In this document: positions 47,073 through 59,169 of the stretch, in pieces
Position numbering within the stretch: the stretch's first letter is position 1
How the letters are laid out: each line of letters starts with the position of its first letter
Source: Calendula officinalis
Lineage: Eukaryota > Streptophyta > Magnoliopsida > Asterales > Asteraceae
Length of the DNA stretch: 64,000 bases
Assembly (NCBI GenBank): GCA_963853835.1
Contig: OY970820.1
Location: forward strand, 44,986,907-45,050,906
Direction: 5' to 3'
The notes under the pieces: model-generated
Database searches by the model: none
What the model saw: the letters and a program-made list of their open reading frames with translations, nothing else
What the model was told of the DNA's origin: nothing
Position numbers and translations under genes: made by a program

Positions 47073-48148
47073 GATTAAAGAAAGTATGATATTTGGTTTA
47101 TTAATAATAGGTATTAATAAAGCTAACGACAATGATTTTCAAGTATCAAGTATTGATTAGTATATTATACTAATAAAAGTAGAGATTGATTTGCTAGGAG
47201 AATAAGTATAAAGTGGCTAGAAATAGATTTGTATTCTAGTCAAAGAGAAGTTAAAGTAATATGATTTTGATAAATGATAAATATGTTTTATTTAATAAAG
47301 AACTTGGTAAAGTCAATATTGAAATTGAATAAGAAACGGGAATAAAATGATAATTAGAATAGATACATTCTAATTTATGTTTGAGTATGTATTATTGGGG
47401 CATAGGCCCGTATTTGATGATTTCAACATGTGTTGAGAAAAGGATCTGGATCATAGATAACCCACACAAGTTGGGGGAGTTATTGACACATACTTGGGGA
47501 GGTACCACCCTGCGCAAGAGTAGTATGTCGAGAAATAGATAACCCGGAAAGCGGGGGAGTTTCAGATAACCCGGAAATCGGGGGAGCAATAGATAACCCG
47601 GAAACGGGGGAGTTTACCTAGATAACCCACATCGGGGGAGTTTGCTTCGGAGAGGTCCGCAGCGTATGTTATAAAGTATGTGTAAGCACAGGTTAGCTTA
47701 CAAGTATGTGATTTTAATGAGAGTAAGCTTATGGTTAGCTTACTAGTATATATGAATGATAATGATAGGATCACGAGTTAATAAGTTATAAACGAATAAA
47801 GAAAAGTAATGAATATGACTTTTGTTATATTTGAGAATGGGTCGAAAACCCATGTATCTCACGAGACTATTTTGTCTCACGTACTACTTTGTTTTTGGCT
47901 ATGTACTCAGGTTCGAGATTGAAGGATTAGAAGGTCGCGATAGAGGTGGCCTAGAGATGTTTAGCTCGGGAGCTTATAGGTAGATCCCGTTATCCTATGT
48001 TATGATATTATTTTTGTAACACCGGATTTTAATACTCTGATAATCTTTTCAAAGGTTTTTGTTAAACCGTATTTTTGGATATTGGACTTTGTAATATTTT
48101 TATTTAAAAATATGATTTAAAAGGTGTTTTAAAAATTGAGGTGTTACA
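47073..48148 (+). repeat. Left LTR of the LARD, second part
   Basis: It resumes the LTR after the Sirevirus. At 47540-47645 there are four imperfect copies of an 'agataacccggaaa(n)cgggggag' unit of about 28 bp, also present in the right LTR at 53121-53220. It ends GTGTTACA. Confidence 0.88.
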
Positions 48149-51100
48149 ACTTGGTATCAGAGCTATAGTTTAAGTGAATTAGGTAGGTTTGACCTCCCTA
48201 GTCTTAAGCTATGTGAGTAGGACCATATGTTTCCATAAGATGTCCATGTTTAGTCTTTTGAGACCGTAAAGTGCGAGTATCATATGGTCGATACCTAGGA
48301 GAAATGTCATGTTTGATTTACATGTGTTGTATTCGACTATGGAGTCGATCATTTCGATTTGGAATTTTGGAAATAATTTTATAAGAAAAAGGATGAACGC
48401 GAAAAGCGGGCAAGCTCCACTGGATTAAGAAGAGAAATTATGATTGAGTTTCGTCATGTCGTGGTGATGATGGTAGTGATTCCGAATAGGAAGAAAGAGA
48501 ATGATGTTCGTTCAAGACATTTATGGCGTGTAAGCTGGATGTGTAATTGGGAAGTACCAAACCGGAGGTCGTGATTCCGTGGATTCGTGAAACTGAGCAA
48601 GTGCTAGAGGGTAGAAACTGCTAGGAGGAAGATGTGGTAACTTCTACAGCTCGTCTACTGGGAGACTGATGCGTGGTCACGGTGGGATGCATTGTTCGAA
48701 GCATTGGAAAAGAGAGTATGGTACAAGATATTGTGGAAGGAGTTCGCGGGTAGATTGTTAGGGAAGTTTTGTCCCGAAACTGTACTTGGAAAATTTCTAA
48801 GAGAAATTATTGCTAGAGATGTGGAGAAGGTAGTTCAACAAAGGATCAATGGATCGTCATCAAGTGGATAAAAGAGGAAGTTCGATGGTAGTTTGGAGTC
48901 AACAAAGGAAGAAAATCACGTTCGAAGTTCGTCAAATCATGTTGATGTGAAAGGTGCAAAAGTGTGGTAAGTTTTCCTCATTATAAAATTGATGGTATGA
49001 TGTTCGTGGTTTATTGGTTAATTGTCGCACGATTTGGTGCTTAAGAGAAATGGCATGTATAAGTATGGGTGAATCGTTTAGTGTGGAACTGTACTCGAGG
49101 GATGGTTTCCCCGGTTCACTATGTGTAAAGGTATGATATGCCTGGGTGAGTTGGCGATTCGTATGTCGCGGATAATTAGGATATTAAAAGATATTTTATC
49201 CCGGGAATAGTAAATGATTTCAATGAAAGGATGGTAGTACGCAGAAGTACTAAGACTTAGTGAGAATGGTATATATGGATAGGAAACCATATAAGGAAAA
49301 AGTTCTAAAGTAAAATTGTAGCATTATGCGGGAATAAGGATAAGGGATGCGGTATTACCATATGATAACATTAAAGAAAGGAATGATCAAAGATGTAGTG
49401 AAGTCTTAAAACTCATAAATAGAAAGTATGTTGGAAAGGATGAGCATTGGGAATGACAAAATTTAGTAATCGAAAATGGTTGAGTAAAAGTTGACAATTA
49501 GGCATGACAAAAGTTTGTATCATGGATGATGGATTCGTTACTAAGGGAAAGAAGATAGTTAATGGTAAAATGTCATAGAAATGATATGCTAAGTCAAGGG
49601 TAATAATTAATTATTTGAAAAAAAAGACATAGAAAAACTGTGATAGCTTATGTTTAGATTATGGATCGAAGTCAATTGGTTGACTCGAGTTGACCGGGTG
49701 ATTCGGTAAAAATATGGATAATTGAATGTAATGGTGGTTACCTAAGTGGTGAAAGAAAGATTAAAAAAAGAAAATTGATAATAAAAAAAGAAAATTGATA
49801 ATAAAAAAAAGAAAAAGAAAAAGAATCGACTAAGGACGATCGATAAATTATTAGATTGGTAGAAAGCACTAGAAATGATTATGTGTATACCGTGTCGTAT
49901 AAAGTATAGGTGAGAGTAATGGCCTATGAAAGGCAGATGATATTAGGAAGATAATGTTGTGTGAAATGTGGAAAATTTTAAGTCGAATAAAGAATGTGAT
50001 TAATTATGAAAGAAAATGATAACATAATGCTAAGTAAATGATGCATACATGAAATGTATGCAAGATAGAATGGTATTGTATGGATCTCGTTAGATTGGAG
50101 GCTTTCCGATTTAATGAGATTGGATGAGTCACCTTGGGTTGGAGGCTTTCCGATCATTGTGACAGTTTGGGTCTTGATGGATTGGAGGCTTTCCGATCAT
50201 CTTGATTTGATAGTTAAAGTATGATAAGGTGTGTCAGTATTATGATGTTTGTATCTGACGTATGTAGAACTGTATGGTTAATTATTAATATGATTTTATG
50301 GCAAATGAAAACTTGGGTTGAAAACACGGGTCGTGTTTAAGTATAGGTAGGTGTAGAAGATGCCTAACAAGTATATAAATTATGGAAAGAGATGCTTATA
50401 GGAAGCAACGCTTGATGGTAGCCGACTAGTGGAGTAAATCAGATGATAAGTGGTTAGGTCACAATTGGATGTGAATGAGCCTCTAAAGCCGGTAATCGAG
50501 AATTGCAAGTGTGGTATGAGAATATTTGAAAGAAATGGTAAGTGGTATTGCTTGAAATGGAAATTGTTAGTCGGTTGTATAAATTGAAATCGGGGGAAAA
50601 GGGGACAATTGAGAAAGGAAATGTAGATTTCAAAATCGGGAACGAGAAGCTTGAGAAGTGATGTCTCGCAAGTAAAGAGTATGTGAACTTCGCAAAGTAA
50701 GTTTGACTTTATTCGTAAGTCAAGGTTGGTCAACTAGTGGATTGTTGACTTTGGTTAAAATTGGGTTTTGACTTTCGCTTAGAATGGCTAGGCAATGATA
50801 AGATCATAGCGTATCGTCTATATGTGTATGATAATGGTTAATTGATTAATGGAAATAATTATAGTCGGAGGGTACGACTTTGATCGTTAGGTGTTTCGAG
50901 TTGAGTTTGCGAATCAAGTATGATTGTTGATGAATCATGAATGTAAGGATGATTGTAAAGAAAATGATGATTAATGGAACCTTTAGTGAGTAAGGAGATT
51001 GTCAAAGTATGGTTGACTTTGTGCTTAAGTCAAAGATTTGACAATGTTGACAACTCGGTCAAAGCTAGACGTTGACTATCGTTTTGATTAATTGACTAAC

Positions 51101-51403
51101 AGTAATTATTGGGTCATAGAGTTCCTATGTGGATAAAAGGATTGGTTAAATGATTGAAAGTGTTATGGTCAAAATGTGCGATTTTGACCCGTTCGGTATT
51201 ATGAACTCAAGATTAAAATTTGACCCATTTGGGCCTAATTGGGATAAGTGGATGTTTCAGTGTATAATTGTTATTGGATCATGATTTGGAAAAGTTTGAT
51301 GGTATTAAATACGAGCGAATGAAAGCGGAATGCTCGGTCGATTGTGGAACGGAAAATATTTGAGTTGATTCCGAGGACGGAATCCTTTTAAGGGGTAGAT
51401 AGT
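48149..51403 (+). other. Non-coding interior of the LARD
   Basis: The primer site TGGTATCAGAGC lies at 48152-48163. The remaining 3.2 kb has no gag, pol or other frame above about 120 codons on either strand. Small repeats are present: 'ttggaggctttccgat' three times with a spacing of about 41 bp near 50097-50200, and 'aaaaaaagaaaattgataat' twice near 49765-49805. The purine-rich 'aaggggtagatagt' precedes the right LTR. Confidence 0.8.
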
Positions 51404-53730
51404 TGTAACGACCTGAAATTTTGTATCGAATAAATTATGGAAAAAAATGATAAATAAGGATAAATCATTAAAAATACGTGGGTTTTGGTTTCGTGTCAAT
51501 CGGACATCGTTTGCTATGTGAAATCCATCGTTTAAGCCGAAACAAAGATTGCTGGAAAAGTTCTTAACCGAGTTCACGCCTCGAACTAGTTCACGACTGA
51601 GTTCACGACTGAGTTCACGACGCGAACTTTAGTTCACGATCATGAACTATGACAGATATTTTTGGGTTCTGACGTGAGGAGTTCACGCCTGAGTTCACGG
51701 CGCGAACTTTTGCTGAAGCTGAATAAAAGCGGGATTTCAGCCATTTATGCTCATTTTCACCCCCCTCACTCCCTCTCTATAAAGTTTATACATACTTTGA
51801 GTGGAAGAGTGCTTTGGCGCCGATTTTGACCTCAGTTCTTGTGTAGGAACACTCCTAATGGTTGATTCAAGGTATATCTTAATCTCTTAACTTGTTTTAG
51901 TGTAGATTTGGGAAGATTCATTTGGGTTATAAACCCTAACTTTTGGGGTTTTCATGAATGATGAAATAGAGTGTGTAGAACTCTTATCTATGGTGTTTAG
52001 ACATGGGGAAACATGTTTTTAACTTAGATCTATACTAGTTAAGAGATTGTGAAATCTAGGGTTTCAAGAATGTCACCAAATTTGGGGGAAATGGTGATAT
52101 GGGTATCTTGTCAAGAATATTGACTAAGTATGTTAATGGAGGGTGTAAAACACCCATGGAAAGTATATGGACCTTGTGTTCATGTTGGATTTGTGAATTG
52201 TTGGGTTAACCTTAACTTAGGGTTTTGAGATTTCCACCAAGTTTGGGGAACTTGGTGGTTAAGGGTATTATGATGATTTAAATGGTGTCTAGTTATGGAT
52301 GATAACTAGAAATATGTTGATTGTGTTGATAGGTTGCAAGAACCTAAAAGTTGGAGATATTCCAAAGGTGGGAGCAAGGATTCGTGTTGATAAACACGAT
52401 TTGGATTTAGCTTGGCTAAGGTGAGTGCATGAGACTTTTACTGAATACATAGCAAATGATTTTGAAAACTATGATTTTTTTTATGAGTCTTTATTAATAA
52501 ATGTTTTTAATAAAGATATGATAAAAAAAAGTAAGAAAATGCAAGTAATAGACTAATTGAGTATGTCTAGATGATTAATGATTTTTGAAAGACATTATGA
52601 TAATGAAAAGTGATTAATAACTCTTTATTAATATGGTGTTTGATTAAGAGTAATGATTAAAGAAAGTATGATATTTGGTTTATTAATAATAGGTATTAAT
52701 AAAGCTAACGACAATGATTTTCAAGTATCAACTATTGATTAGTATATTATACTAATAAAAGTAGTGATTGATTTGCTAGGAGAATAAGTATAAAGTGGCT
52801 AGAAATAGATTTGTATTCTAGTCAAAGAGAAGTTAAAGTAATATGATTTTGATAAATGATAAATATGTTTTATTTCATAAAGAACTTGGTAAAGTCAATA
52901 TTGAAATTGAATAAGAAACGGGAATAATATGATAATTAGAATAGATACATTCTAATTTATGTTAGAGTATGTATTATTGGGGCATAGGCCCGTATTTGAT
53001 GATTTCAACATGTGTTGAGAAAAGGATCCGGATCATAGATAACCCACACAAGTTGGGGGAGTTAGTGACACCTACTTGGGGAGGTACCACCCTGCGCAAG
53101 AGTAGTATGTCGAGAAATAGATAACCCGGAAAGCGGTGGAGTTTCAGATAACCCGGAAATCGGGGGAGCAATAGATAACCCGGAAACGGGGGAGTTTACC
53201 TAGATAACCCACATCGGGGAAGTTTGCTTCGGAGAGGTCCGTAGCGTATGTGATAAAGTATGTGTAAGCACAGGTTAGCTTACAAGTATGTGATTTTAAT
53301 GAGAGTAAGCTTATGGTTAGCTTACTAGTATATATGTATGATAATGATAAGATCACGAGTTAATAAGTTATAAACGAATAAAGAAATGTAATGAATATGA
53401 CTTTTGTTATATTTGAGAATGGGTCGAAAACTCATGTATCTCACGAGACTATTTTGTCTCACGTACTACTTGGTTTTTGGCTATGTACTCAGGTTCGAGA
53501 TTGAAGGATTAGAAGGTCGCGATAGAGGTGGCCTAGAGATGTTTAGCTCGGGAGCTTATAGGTAGATCCCGTTATCCTATGTTATGATATTATTTTTGTA
53601 ACACCAGATTTTAATACTCTGATAATCTTTTCAAAGGTTTTTGTTAAACTGTATTTTTGGATATTAGACTTTATATTATTTTTATTTAGAAATATGATTT
53701 AAAAGGTGTTTTAAAAATTGATGTGTTACG
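51404..53730 (+). repeat. Right LTR of the LARD
   Basis: 2,327 bp, nearly the same as the left LTR with scattered substitutions and one extra GTTCACG-containing unit. The last base of GTGTTACA reads G. ATAGT follows at 53731-53735. Confidence 0.88.
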
Positions 53731-53735
53731 ATAGT

Positions 53736-54606
53736 ATTAATGAATAGACCGAAAGCAGCTTCAAAAAAAACCCCACACATTCTTATAGGGACAAGCCGTG
53801 ATTATTTTAAGTATACAAGACTATCAATGGATAAGGTAATTTTATAAAAGTAAACATTATGAAAGTATTATGGAAATTTTAATAGCCATTTGTGATTATC
53901 GCGTGTTATACACTAGTTATAAGTGATGTATTAATTTGCAAATAGAATATAAATATAAGTTAAAAGTCTAATATATAAAACAAAAAGGGTTAAAGTGTAA
54001 TTATTTAAAAATATAATTTTTCCAACACTTCTATTTCTAAAAAATAATTTAAAACACTTTATTTCTACCAACCTTTTTCAAACACCTCTAGTTTTGCGAA
54101 GAAAAAAAAAACTCTAAATTTATGTGTTATTTATCTTTTTTTGTTGGCTTAAAATTATTTGAATAAATACTATTGGTAATTTAGGTCATGTTTGGAAAAA
54201 TTTATTTAAGGGGCTTTTAAGCATATTAGCTTATTAAACTCGAAAATTAGTGTAATATTCGAGCATAATAAGCTATAAGCTTAAAAGCCCTTAAATAAGC
54301 TTTCTCAAATTAGATTCCAAGATGATGTAAATCTCATATTATGTTGATAATTTAGATTCCAAAATGAATAAAAACTATTGATAAAACTATTTTTCATGTT
54401 TAGCGAAAGTTATAAACAAATCTATCCACAGATCTGAGGATGATTGAGATTCCAAGATGATGTAAATTTCATTTTAATAATGCAAGAGGACATATAATAC
54501 ATATGAATTCACCATTGTATAAATACACCAATTATCATATATCATCTTCTCATCAAACCTTTTGCAACAAATCTTTCCATAAAAAACAAAAAAAGTAAAT
54601 ACAAAG
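53736..54606 (+). promoter_or_regulatory. Proximal promoter and 5' UTR of the intact bHLH gene
   Basis: AT-rich. A TATA box TATAAATA lies at 54518-54525, about 80 bp before the ATG, so transcription should start near 54550. No CACGTG is seen in this 870-bp stretch; the G-boxes of this promoter are beyond the transposon nest. A foldback lies at 54202-54300. Confidence 0.65.
54202..54300. repeat. Foldback (MITE-like) in the bHLH promoter
   Basis: Imperfect inverted arms of about 35 bp: 'ttatttaaggggcttttaag' at 54202 and 'cttaaaagcccttaaataag' ending at 54299. 'ggtcatgtttgg' just upstream resembles an hAT MITE end, but no second end or duplication was found. Confidence 0.6.
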
Positions 54607-56056
54607 ATGTTAGCTTTATCCCCTCCTTCGTTTTTCACAACCTATGGACTTACCCAAAATCTTGAACAGGACTACAATGAAGCAAACTCGTATCATTCCC
54701 TTCTTGATTTTAACGATAAATTTCCTGCATATGATCAAATCCAACATGAGTTTACACCGCAAATAGCGATTTCAGCTACAAACGGCGATGTTGATGATAC
54801 TATAAACTTGGCCAAAAAACTCAATCATAATGCTAGCGAAAGAGAGCGTCGTAAGAGGGTTAACGGCTTATACGCGTTTCTTCGTTCCCTATTGCCCTTA
54901 TCGAGTGATCAAAAGGTACTTAATTAACCATCTTATATTGTGTTTTTGTTACTTTCAAAATGGAAATATATATATACATTAAAAGTAAATTTCACTAGTT
55001 TTAATCCGAGCCAAATAGCGCCTTAATTAAACTTAATTCATTATTACTACAGGAAAAAGTAAGCATCCCACGCATTGTATCACACGCGGTGAAATACATA
55101 CCCGAACTGCGAAAGCAAGTGGAGACGTTAGAGATTAAAAAGGAAAAGCTTTCGTCGTGTTCCTCATCAACCAATATTAGGAATCGAAGCGCTACCGAAG
55201 CTAAGGTGCAAAGAATACCGTCGGTGGTTTCTTCCGTAAGTGTTTTAGATGAGAAAAAAATTGTGATCCAGCTGATTTCTTCACTTGATCATATGAACAA
55301 GAAAAAGGATATTTGTTTATTATCTAAAGCCTTGGAATATTTGGAGGAAGAAATTGGGCTTGTTTTGCTAGATGCAACCACCTTCAAGTGTCTTGGAGAC
55401 AAGAGATTCTCTAACACTCTTCATTTTCAGGTACAAAAATATACTTGTCAGCTTATGTTGCTACTAATTCTATCTTGTAAGTCACTAGTTAAAGTGAAAA
55501 CCGTCACATTAAGGCAATAAGCTAGAGTTCATCGGTTCTTAATTTGGAAGTATTATGGATATTACAAGATAAAAACTGTCACTAAGTCGATCAAAAGCCA
55601 ATTTCAAAAGTATCTACGTGTTTTACCTACACATCATTAATCATCAGGCCAGGGCATGGGCCACCGGGGCAACCATCCAGAGCCCAAAAAGTTTATGTGC
55701 TCATTTTCAAAAATATAGCCTATCTATGTATATGTGTACGCTTACTTAAATTAAGATAAGCCCAATGAAATATTCAAAATGGGCAGACTAAAGGGTCCAA
55801 AAGTAAAAAACCGGACATAGAACTTGTGAATTGGAACCGCACTTTAATTTGGCGGAAGAATTACTTAGTTGGAAAGGAACAAAATTTCTTTTATAGATTC
55901 TGCTCAAGACCAAAAAATCGATGCATATTATATTGTATTGGGCTATTGATAAGCGTGGAATAATCAGTTATTTGTTATTGTGTTGAACAGGTGCAAGATG
56001 GTCATAAAATAGAGGCCGAAAAGTTGAAAGATAAGTTGTCGTCTCTTTATCAATAA
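54607..56056 (+). CDS. Subgroup Ib(2) bHLH transcription factor, ORG2/ORG3-like (bHLH38/39/100/101 group)
   Basis: Three exons: 54607-54915, 55053-55430 and 55991-56056, all phase 0 with GT-AG introns, giving 250 aa, the usual length for this group (about 250). The N-terminus MLALSPPSFF matches the family. The basic region at residues 71-86, KLNHNASERERRKRVN, has the His74-Glu78-Arg82 triad for E-box/G-box binding; helix 2 is IPRIVSHAVKYIPEL. An ACT-like C-terminal region follows (VVSSVSVLDEKKIVIQL). In Arabidopsis these proteins pair with FIT and switch on FRO2 and IRT1 in iron-starved roots; the same role here is inference. No disabling change is seen. It is a tandem paralogue of the pseudogene 50 kb upstream, now separated by transposons. 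Confidence 0.9.
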
Positions 56057-56570
56057 TCACGTGATCGAACTCGCTATAACTTTAGTTAAGAGCTACTGCT
56101 GCAAATAAATCCGAAACGGGCTATTTCTAACCTAAGATATAACCAGGAATGTAAAATCTATCGATTTGTAGATAGTGATATTAATGAAAATGATACTTAT
56201 ATAGTAAGATGGTTTTCACTATTTAATTACTATGTGTCTTGCGTAATTTGGTTAACTGCATAGCCAGTTTGGTCTACTTCCACTCAGTGTTCTAAAAATC
56301 TTGTTGAACCGGCCAGAGAGAAAAAGAAAAAGAAAAGAGATAGTAACCATGCCGTAAGACCTAGCTTGTTCCCATGACGAATCAATTAATTTAATGTAGG
56401 CATCACTCTTTACTTTTATCCTTCCCCCCGATTTTTGCCCTAAGAGAGGGAAACCGGCCGGTTGGACATAAAAAACAAGTTGAATTTGCTGGACGAACTG
56501 GATAGAATCAATTTTTCTAAAAAAATCAATAAATAAAATAGGTATATTTATTTTTCTATAGGTTTGTACT
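56057..56570 (+). other. 3' flank of the bHLH gene
   Basis: AT-rich sequence that should hold the 3' UTR and polyadenylation site; a purine run lies near 56318-56345. No further gene is seen before the CACTA terminus at 56571. Confidence 0.6.
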
Positions 56571-56586
56571 CACTACTACAGATCGG

Positions 56587-56900
56587 GTTTGTTAGTGCGG
56601 ACCAATAAATTTATTTATTGCGGTGGTATAATATAACCGCAACAACAAATTCAGTTCGCACTGCAAAAGAAAGAACCGCAACAACAATTCAATTTGTTGT
56701 TGCGGCCATGCTAAACCCGTAATAACAATTCCATTTGTTGTTGCGGCCATACATTACCCGCAACAACTACCAAATTTGTTGTTGCGGCCATGCTAAACCC
56801 GCAATAACAATTCCATTTGTTGTTGCGGCCATACATTACCCGCAACAACTACCAAATTTGTTGTTGCGGCCATACTCTACCCGCAACAACAATCTAAATT
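56587..56900 (+). repeat. Left subterminal repeats of the CACTA element
   Basis: The words TTGTTGTTGCGG and CCGCAACAAC alternate. Between 56692 and 56890 they are arranged in an 82-bp tandem unit (starts at 56692, 56774 and 56856, about 2.4 copies), each unit holding two convergent pairs. In En/Spm, subterminal repeats are the binding sites of the TNPA protein. Confidence 0.9.
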
Positions 56901-57053
56901 TTCAGTTTAAATTAATTAATTAATTGGCAAACAAAAACTAATTTCATAAAGATACAACGATAACATTACATATATGTAACATACTATTATAAGCCAAACC
57001 AAAACAAGGACAAACAAAACCTAAACACGAAGCTAACAAACATCATCTTGAAT

Positions 57054-57506
57054 TCACAGAACAGTAACGTTGAAGATAACTCCAGCACCACTGTTTTTTG
57101 TTTCGAGATTAAGGGTGAACATCACATGTTGGTTCGTGCGGATGCCCATCTTCTGTTTGAAATCGATCATATCACCATTGATAGTCATATGGTCTATAAA
57201 ACGAACATTGGGCCTCCTTCGATCACCGTGGCTTAGTAAATTGAAAACCATGTATGGGGGACTCATCTCAAGGTTTGACAAAGCACGCAAATGACGCTCA
57301 TTCCAAAGTTGGTGATCCCTAAAAAATTTTGCTCGAATAGTCTGATGAAAGAAATAAAAATTAAATTTATACTGCAAATTATGATAGCAAGAAATTAAAA
57401 AGAAAAATCATACAATTTCTCTTGTCATGGACGCACACCATTTTACGATGAAGAAATTATTAACTTGTACTTCGTGATCACCAATATGCAGACTGCTAGA
57501 ACTCAT
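57054..57506 (-). CDS. B3-like candidate protein A inside the CACTA element
   Basis: Two exons on the - strand: 57506-57414 and 57341-57054, with a GT-AG intron in phase 0, giving 126 aa. The sequence runs MSSSSLHIGDHEV, NNFFIVKWCASMTREI, then TIRAKFFRDHQLWNER and TINGDMIDF, and ends GAGVIFNVTVL. The pattern of 'FFxVKxxxxxxREITIxAKF' followed by alternating hydrophobic strands recalls the B3/pseudobarrel DNA-binding fold, but that is a guess. It is clearly homologous to gene B at 58389 with the intron at exactly the same place. No disabling change is seen. Function unknown; a regulator or subterminal-repeat-binding protein of the element is possible. Confidence 0.6.
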
Positions 57507-57509
57507 ATT

Positions 57510-58388
57510 AGAAACTTAAAAGATCGATTAATCTTACTTTGAAAAGTTTTTCTTTGAAACGTTCTTGTAGGTTTAAAAATGAAACGTTTTTTGATATAAC
57601 AAATTAAAGGAATGAATGAAGTCTGCTTATATATATACTTAAGTTTTGGCGGGATTGGGGATTGGGAATTTGGCGTGCATCACAACTGTACAACCGCATC
57701 TCCAAACAAGTGAATAGTCATTTTGATTTCTGCTGCAGCATCATCAAGATTCGCGTGAGAACAAAATCTGCTGCAACATGTGAATCTTGATGATGCAGCA
57801 CCAGTAAACAATGACTTAATAAACCTTCATATATATGAAAATTAAGTTTGATCCATCAAAATAATGGCAATTATGGTACAATATATAGAGTTTATATTAA
57901 TTAGTTCTCTTTTAATTTCAAAGAAACTATCATCACGTATATTTTAGAATTTCAAGAAAATATTTGATTCTCCTGCAACACTACCTTATGATGTGATAAA
58001 AATCGAGGAAAAACATTTGTTGATGCGGTTTCCAGATTTGTTATTGCGGTTAAGAGGATAAGTTTAGAAAAGTAGCTGCAACACTAGATGTAACTTCCAT
58101 CCAACTTGATCTGTATTTACTCGATGCATTAAATTAATATAAATCCCAAAATATTAATTCAAATATTATTCTGAAATGCAGTTACACTGTTACATTTGTT
58201 AGTGCGGTTTTCCGTATTTGTTACCGCGGTTTCACTGTTGCTACGCGCTTGAATTCTAGATGACGGTTAATATTCCCTCTTCAATTTCGACGCCCTTGGT
58301 TATTATAAATAGTTAACCAATATTATTATGAAATGCAGTTACAAGAAAACTATTAATCAAAAACCTTTTTTTGTTATTAACATCTGAA
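57510..58388. other. Intergenic spacer between genes A and B
   Basis: About 880 bp between the divergent genes A (-) and B (+). It contains two complementary words around 57735-57800 (a hairpin joining 'tgctgcagcatcatcaagattc' and its complement) and scattered subterminal-type words: 'tttgttgatgcggtttcc' at about 58017, 'tttgttattgcggtt' at about 58038 and 'tttgttagtgcggttttcc' at about 58196. It would have to contain both promoters. Confidence 0.65.
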
Positions 58389-58897
58389 ATGGAAAACGAA
58401 AATCTTCCTCAAGAGATCATTGATATCGAGTCGTCTACCGACGACGATATCAATAACTACCAAGTGGAGGATCCTGTAGAGCACAGCCATTACTTTGCTG
58501 TGAAATTGTCCTCCCAAGTTATACAACGGAGGGAAATTGTATGTATTCAATTTTTTTTCTTTCTGTTTACTGTTTATGATTAATCAATATTTTGTTGATT
58601 TCTTAATTTCAGACTATACCAGCAAAGTTGGTTGAGGATGTCAAACTCTACAACTATGGCACATGTTGTGTCTTTGAGATGGGAGAGAAGAGTGCCAGGT
58701 TCGTGTTGGTTGATGTCTTTCGTAATCGAAAGAAACCAATCGAAGAAAGACCCTATGGCACGATCACCATCCATGGGGATTTTGACGAGTTGAGGATGGC
58801 TTGGGGCATCCATTGGAACCAATGAGTTGTTTTCACCATTGATCTTGAGAAAATGAAGCCCGGAGGCCGAGTTTACATGAAAGTAACTTTGTTTTAA
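58389..58897 (+). pseudogene. B3-like candidate protein B inside the CACTA element, interrupted
   Basis: Exon 1 58389-58538 and exon 2 from 58613, GT-AG, phase 0. It begins MENENLPQEIIDIESSTDDD (acidic), then HYFAVKLSSQVIQRREI, TIPAKLVEDVKLYNYG and TITIHGDFDEL. TGA at 58823-58825 stops it after 120 codons. The same frame continues for 23 more codons with VVFTIDLEKMKPGG to TAA at 58895-58897, matching the C-terminus of gene A (VMFTLNLETKNSG), so the TGA is a late nonsense mutation or a very short truncation. The shared intron position and order of motifs show that A and B derive from one duplication. Confidence 0.6.
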
Positions 58898-59169
58898 TTA
58901 GTTTTTGGTTGTAAATTTTGTGACTTTTTAATTTCCCTTGTAATGCATCCCCATTTGTTAATACTATCTTAAATTTTTTTTAGTTAACCATCTATATATC
59001 TTCAAAGTCTCCGATAAAATAATTAACTTATCTTCAAATTTATAATGTCAAATTTCAAAATAATTATTTAAAAATATAAATAGATTAATATAAATATTTT
59101 AATTTATTAATTTATAATATTAGCAAATAATGACTGAAATCTTTAAACAAGTTTTACTTGTTTCAAGTT

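Larger units (their letters stand above)
25888..53730 (+). mobile_element. Large non-coding LTR element (LARD-like) carrying a nested Sirevirus
   Basis: The left LTR (25888-27127 plus 47073-48148) and right LTR (51404-53730) are each about 2.32 kb, begin TGTAACGACC and end GTGTTACA (GTGTTACG at the right end). The primer site is at 48152. The 3.25-kb interior (48149-51403) has no gag or pol. ATAGT stands before the left LTR and after the right LTR and may be the target-site duplication. Large LTRs, a tRNA-Met primer site and an interior without coding capacity fit a LARD-type derivative of a Gypsy element. A 20-kb Sirevirus interrupts the left LTR. Confidence 0.85.

Noticed and set aside
47392..47774. 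Frames with repeated 'LPRFPGYL' words (also 52974-53356)
   Set aside because: They come from the 28-bp 'agataacccgg' tandem repeat of the LARD LTR read on the - strand.
50380..50733. 117-codon - strand frame in the LARD interior
   Set aside because: No recognisable domain or repeat of the frame elsewhere; length is within chance for this composition.
56692..56890. CRISPR-like array
   Set aside because: The 82-bp units are adjacent tandem repeats of transposon subterminal sequence in a plant genome, without unique spacers.
56735..56923. 62-codon frame with repeated 'NQICCCGH'-type words
   Set aside because: It is a translation of the 82-bp CACTA subterminal tandem repeat.
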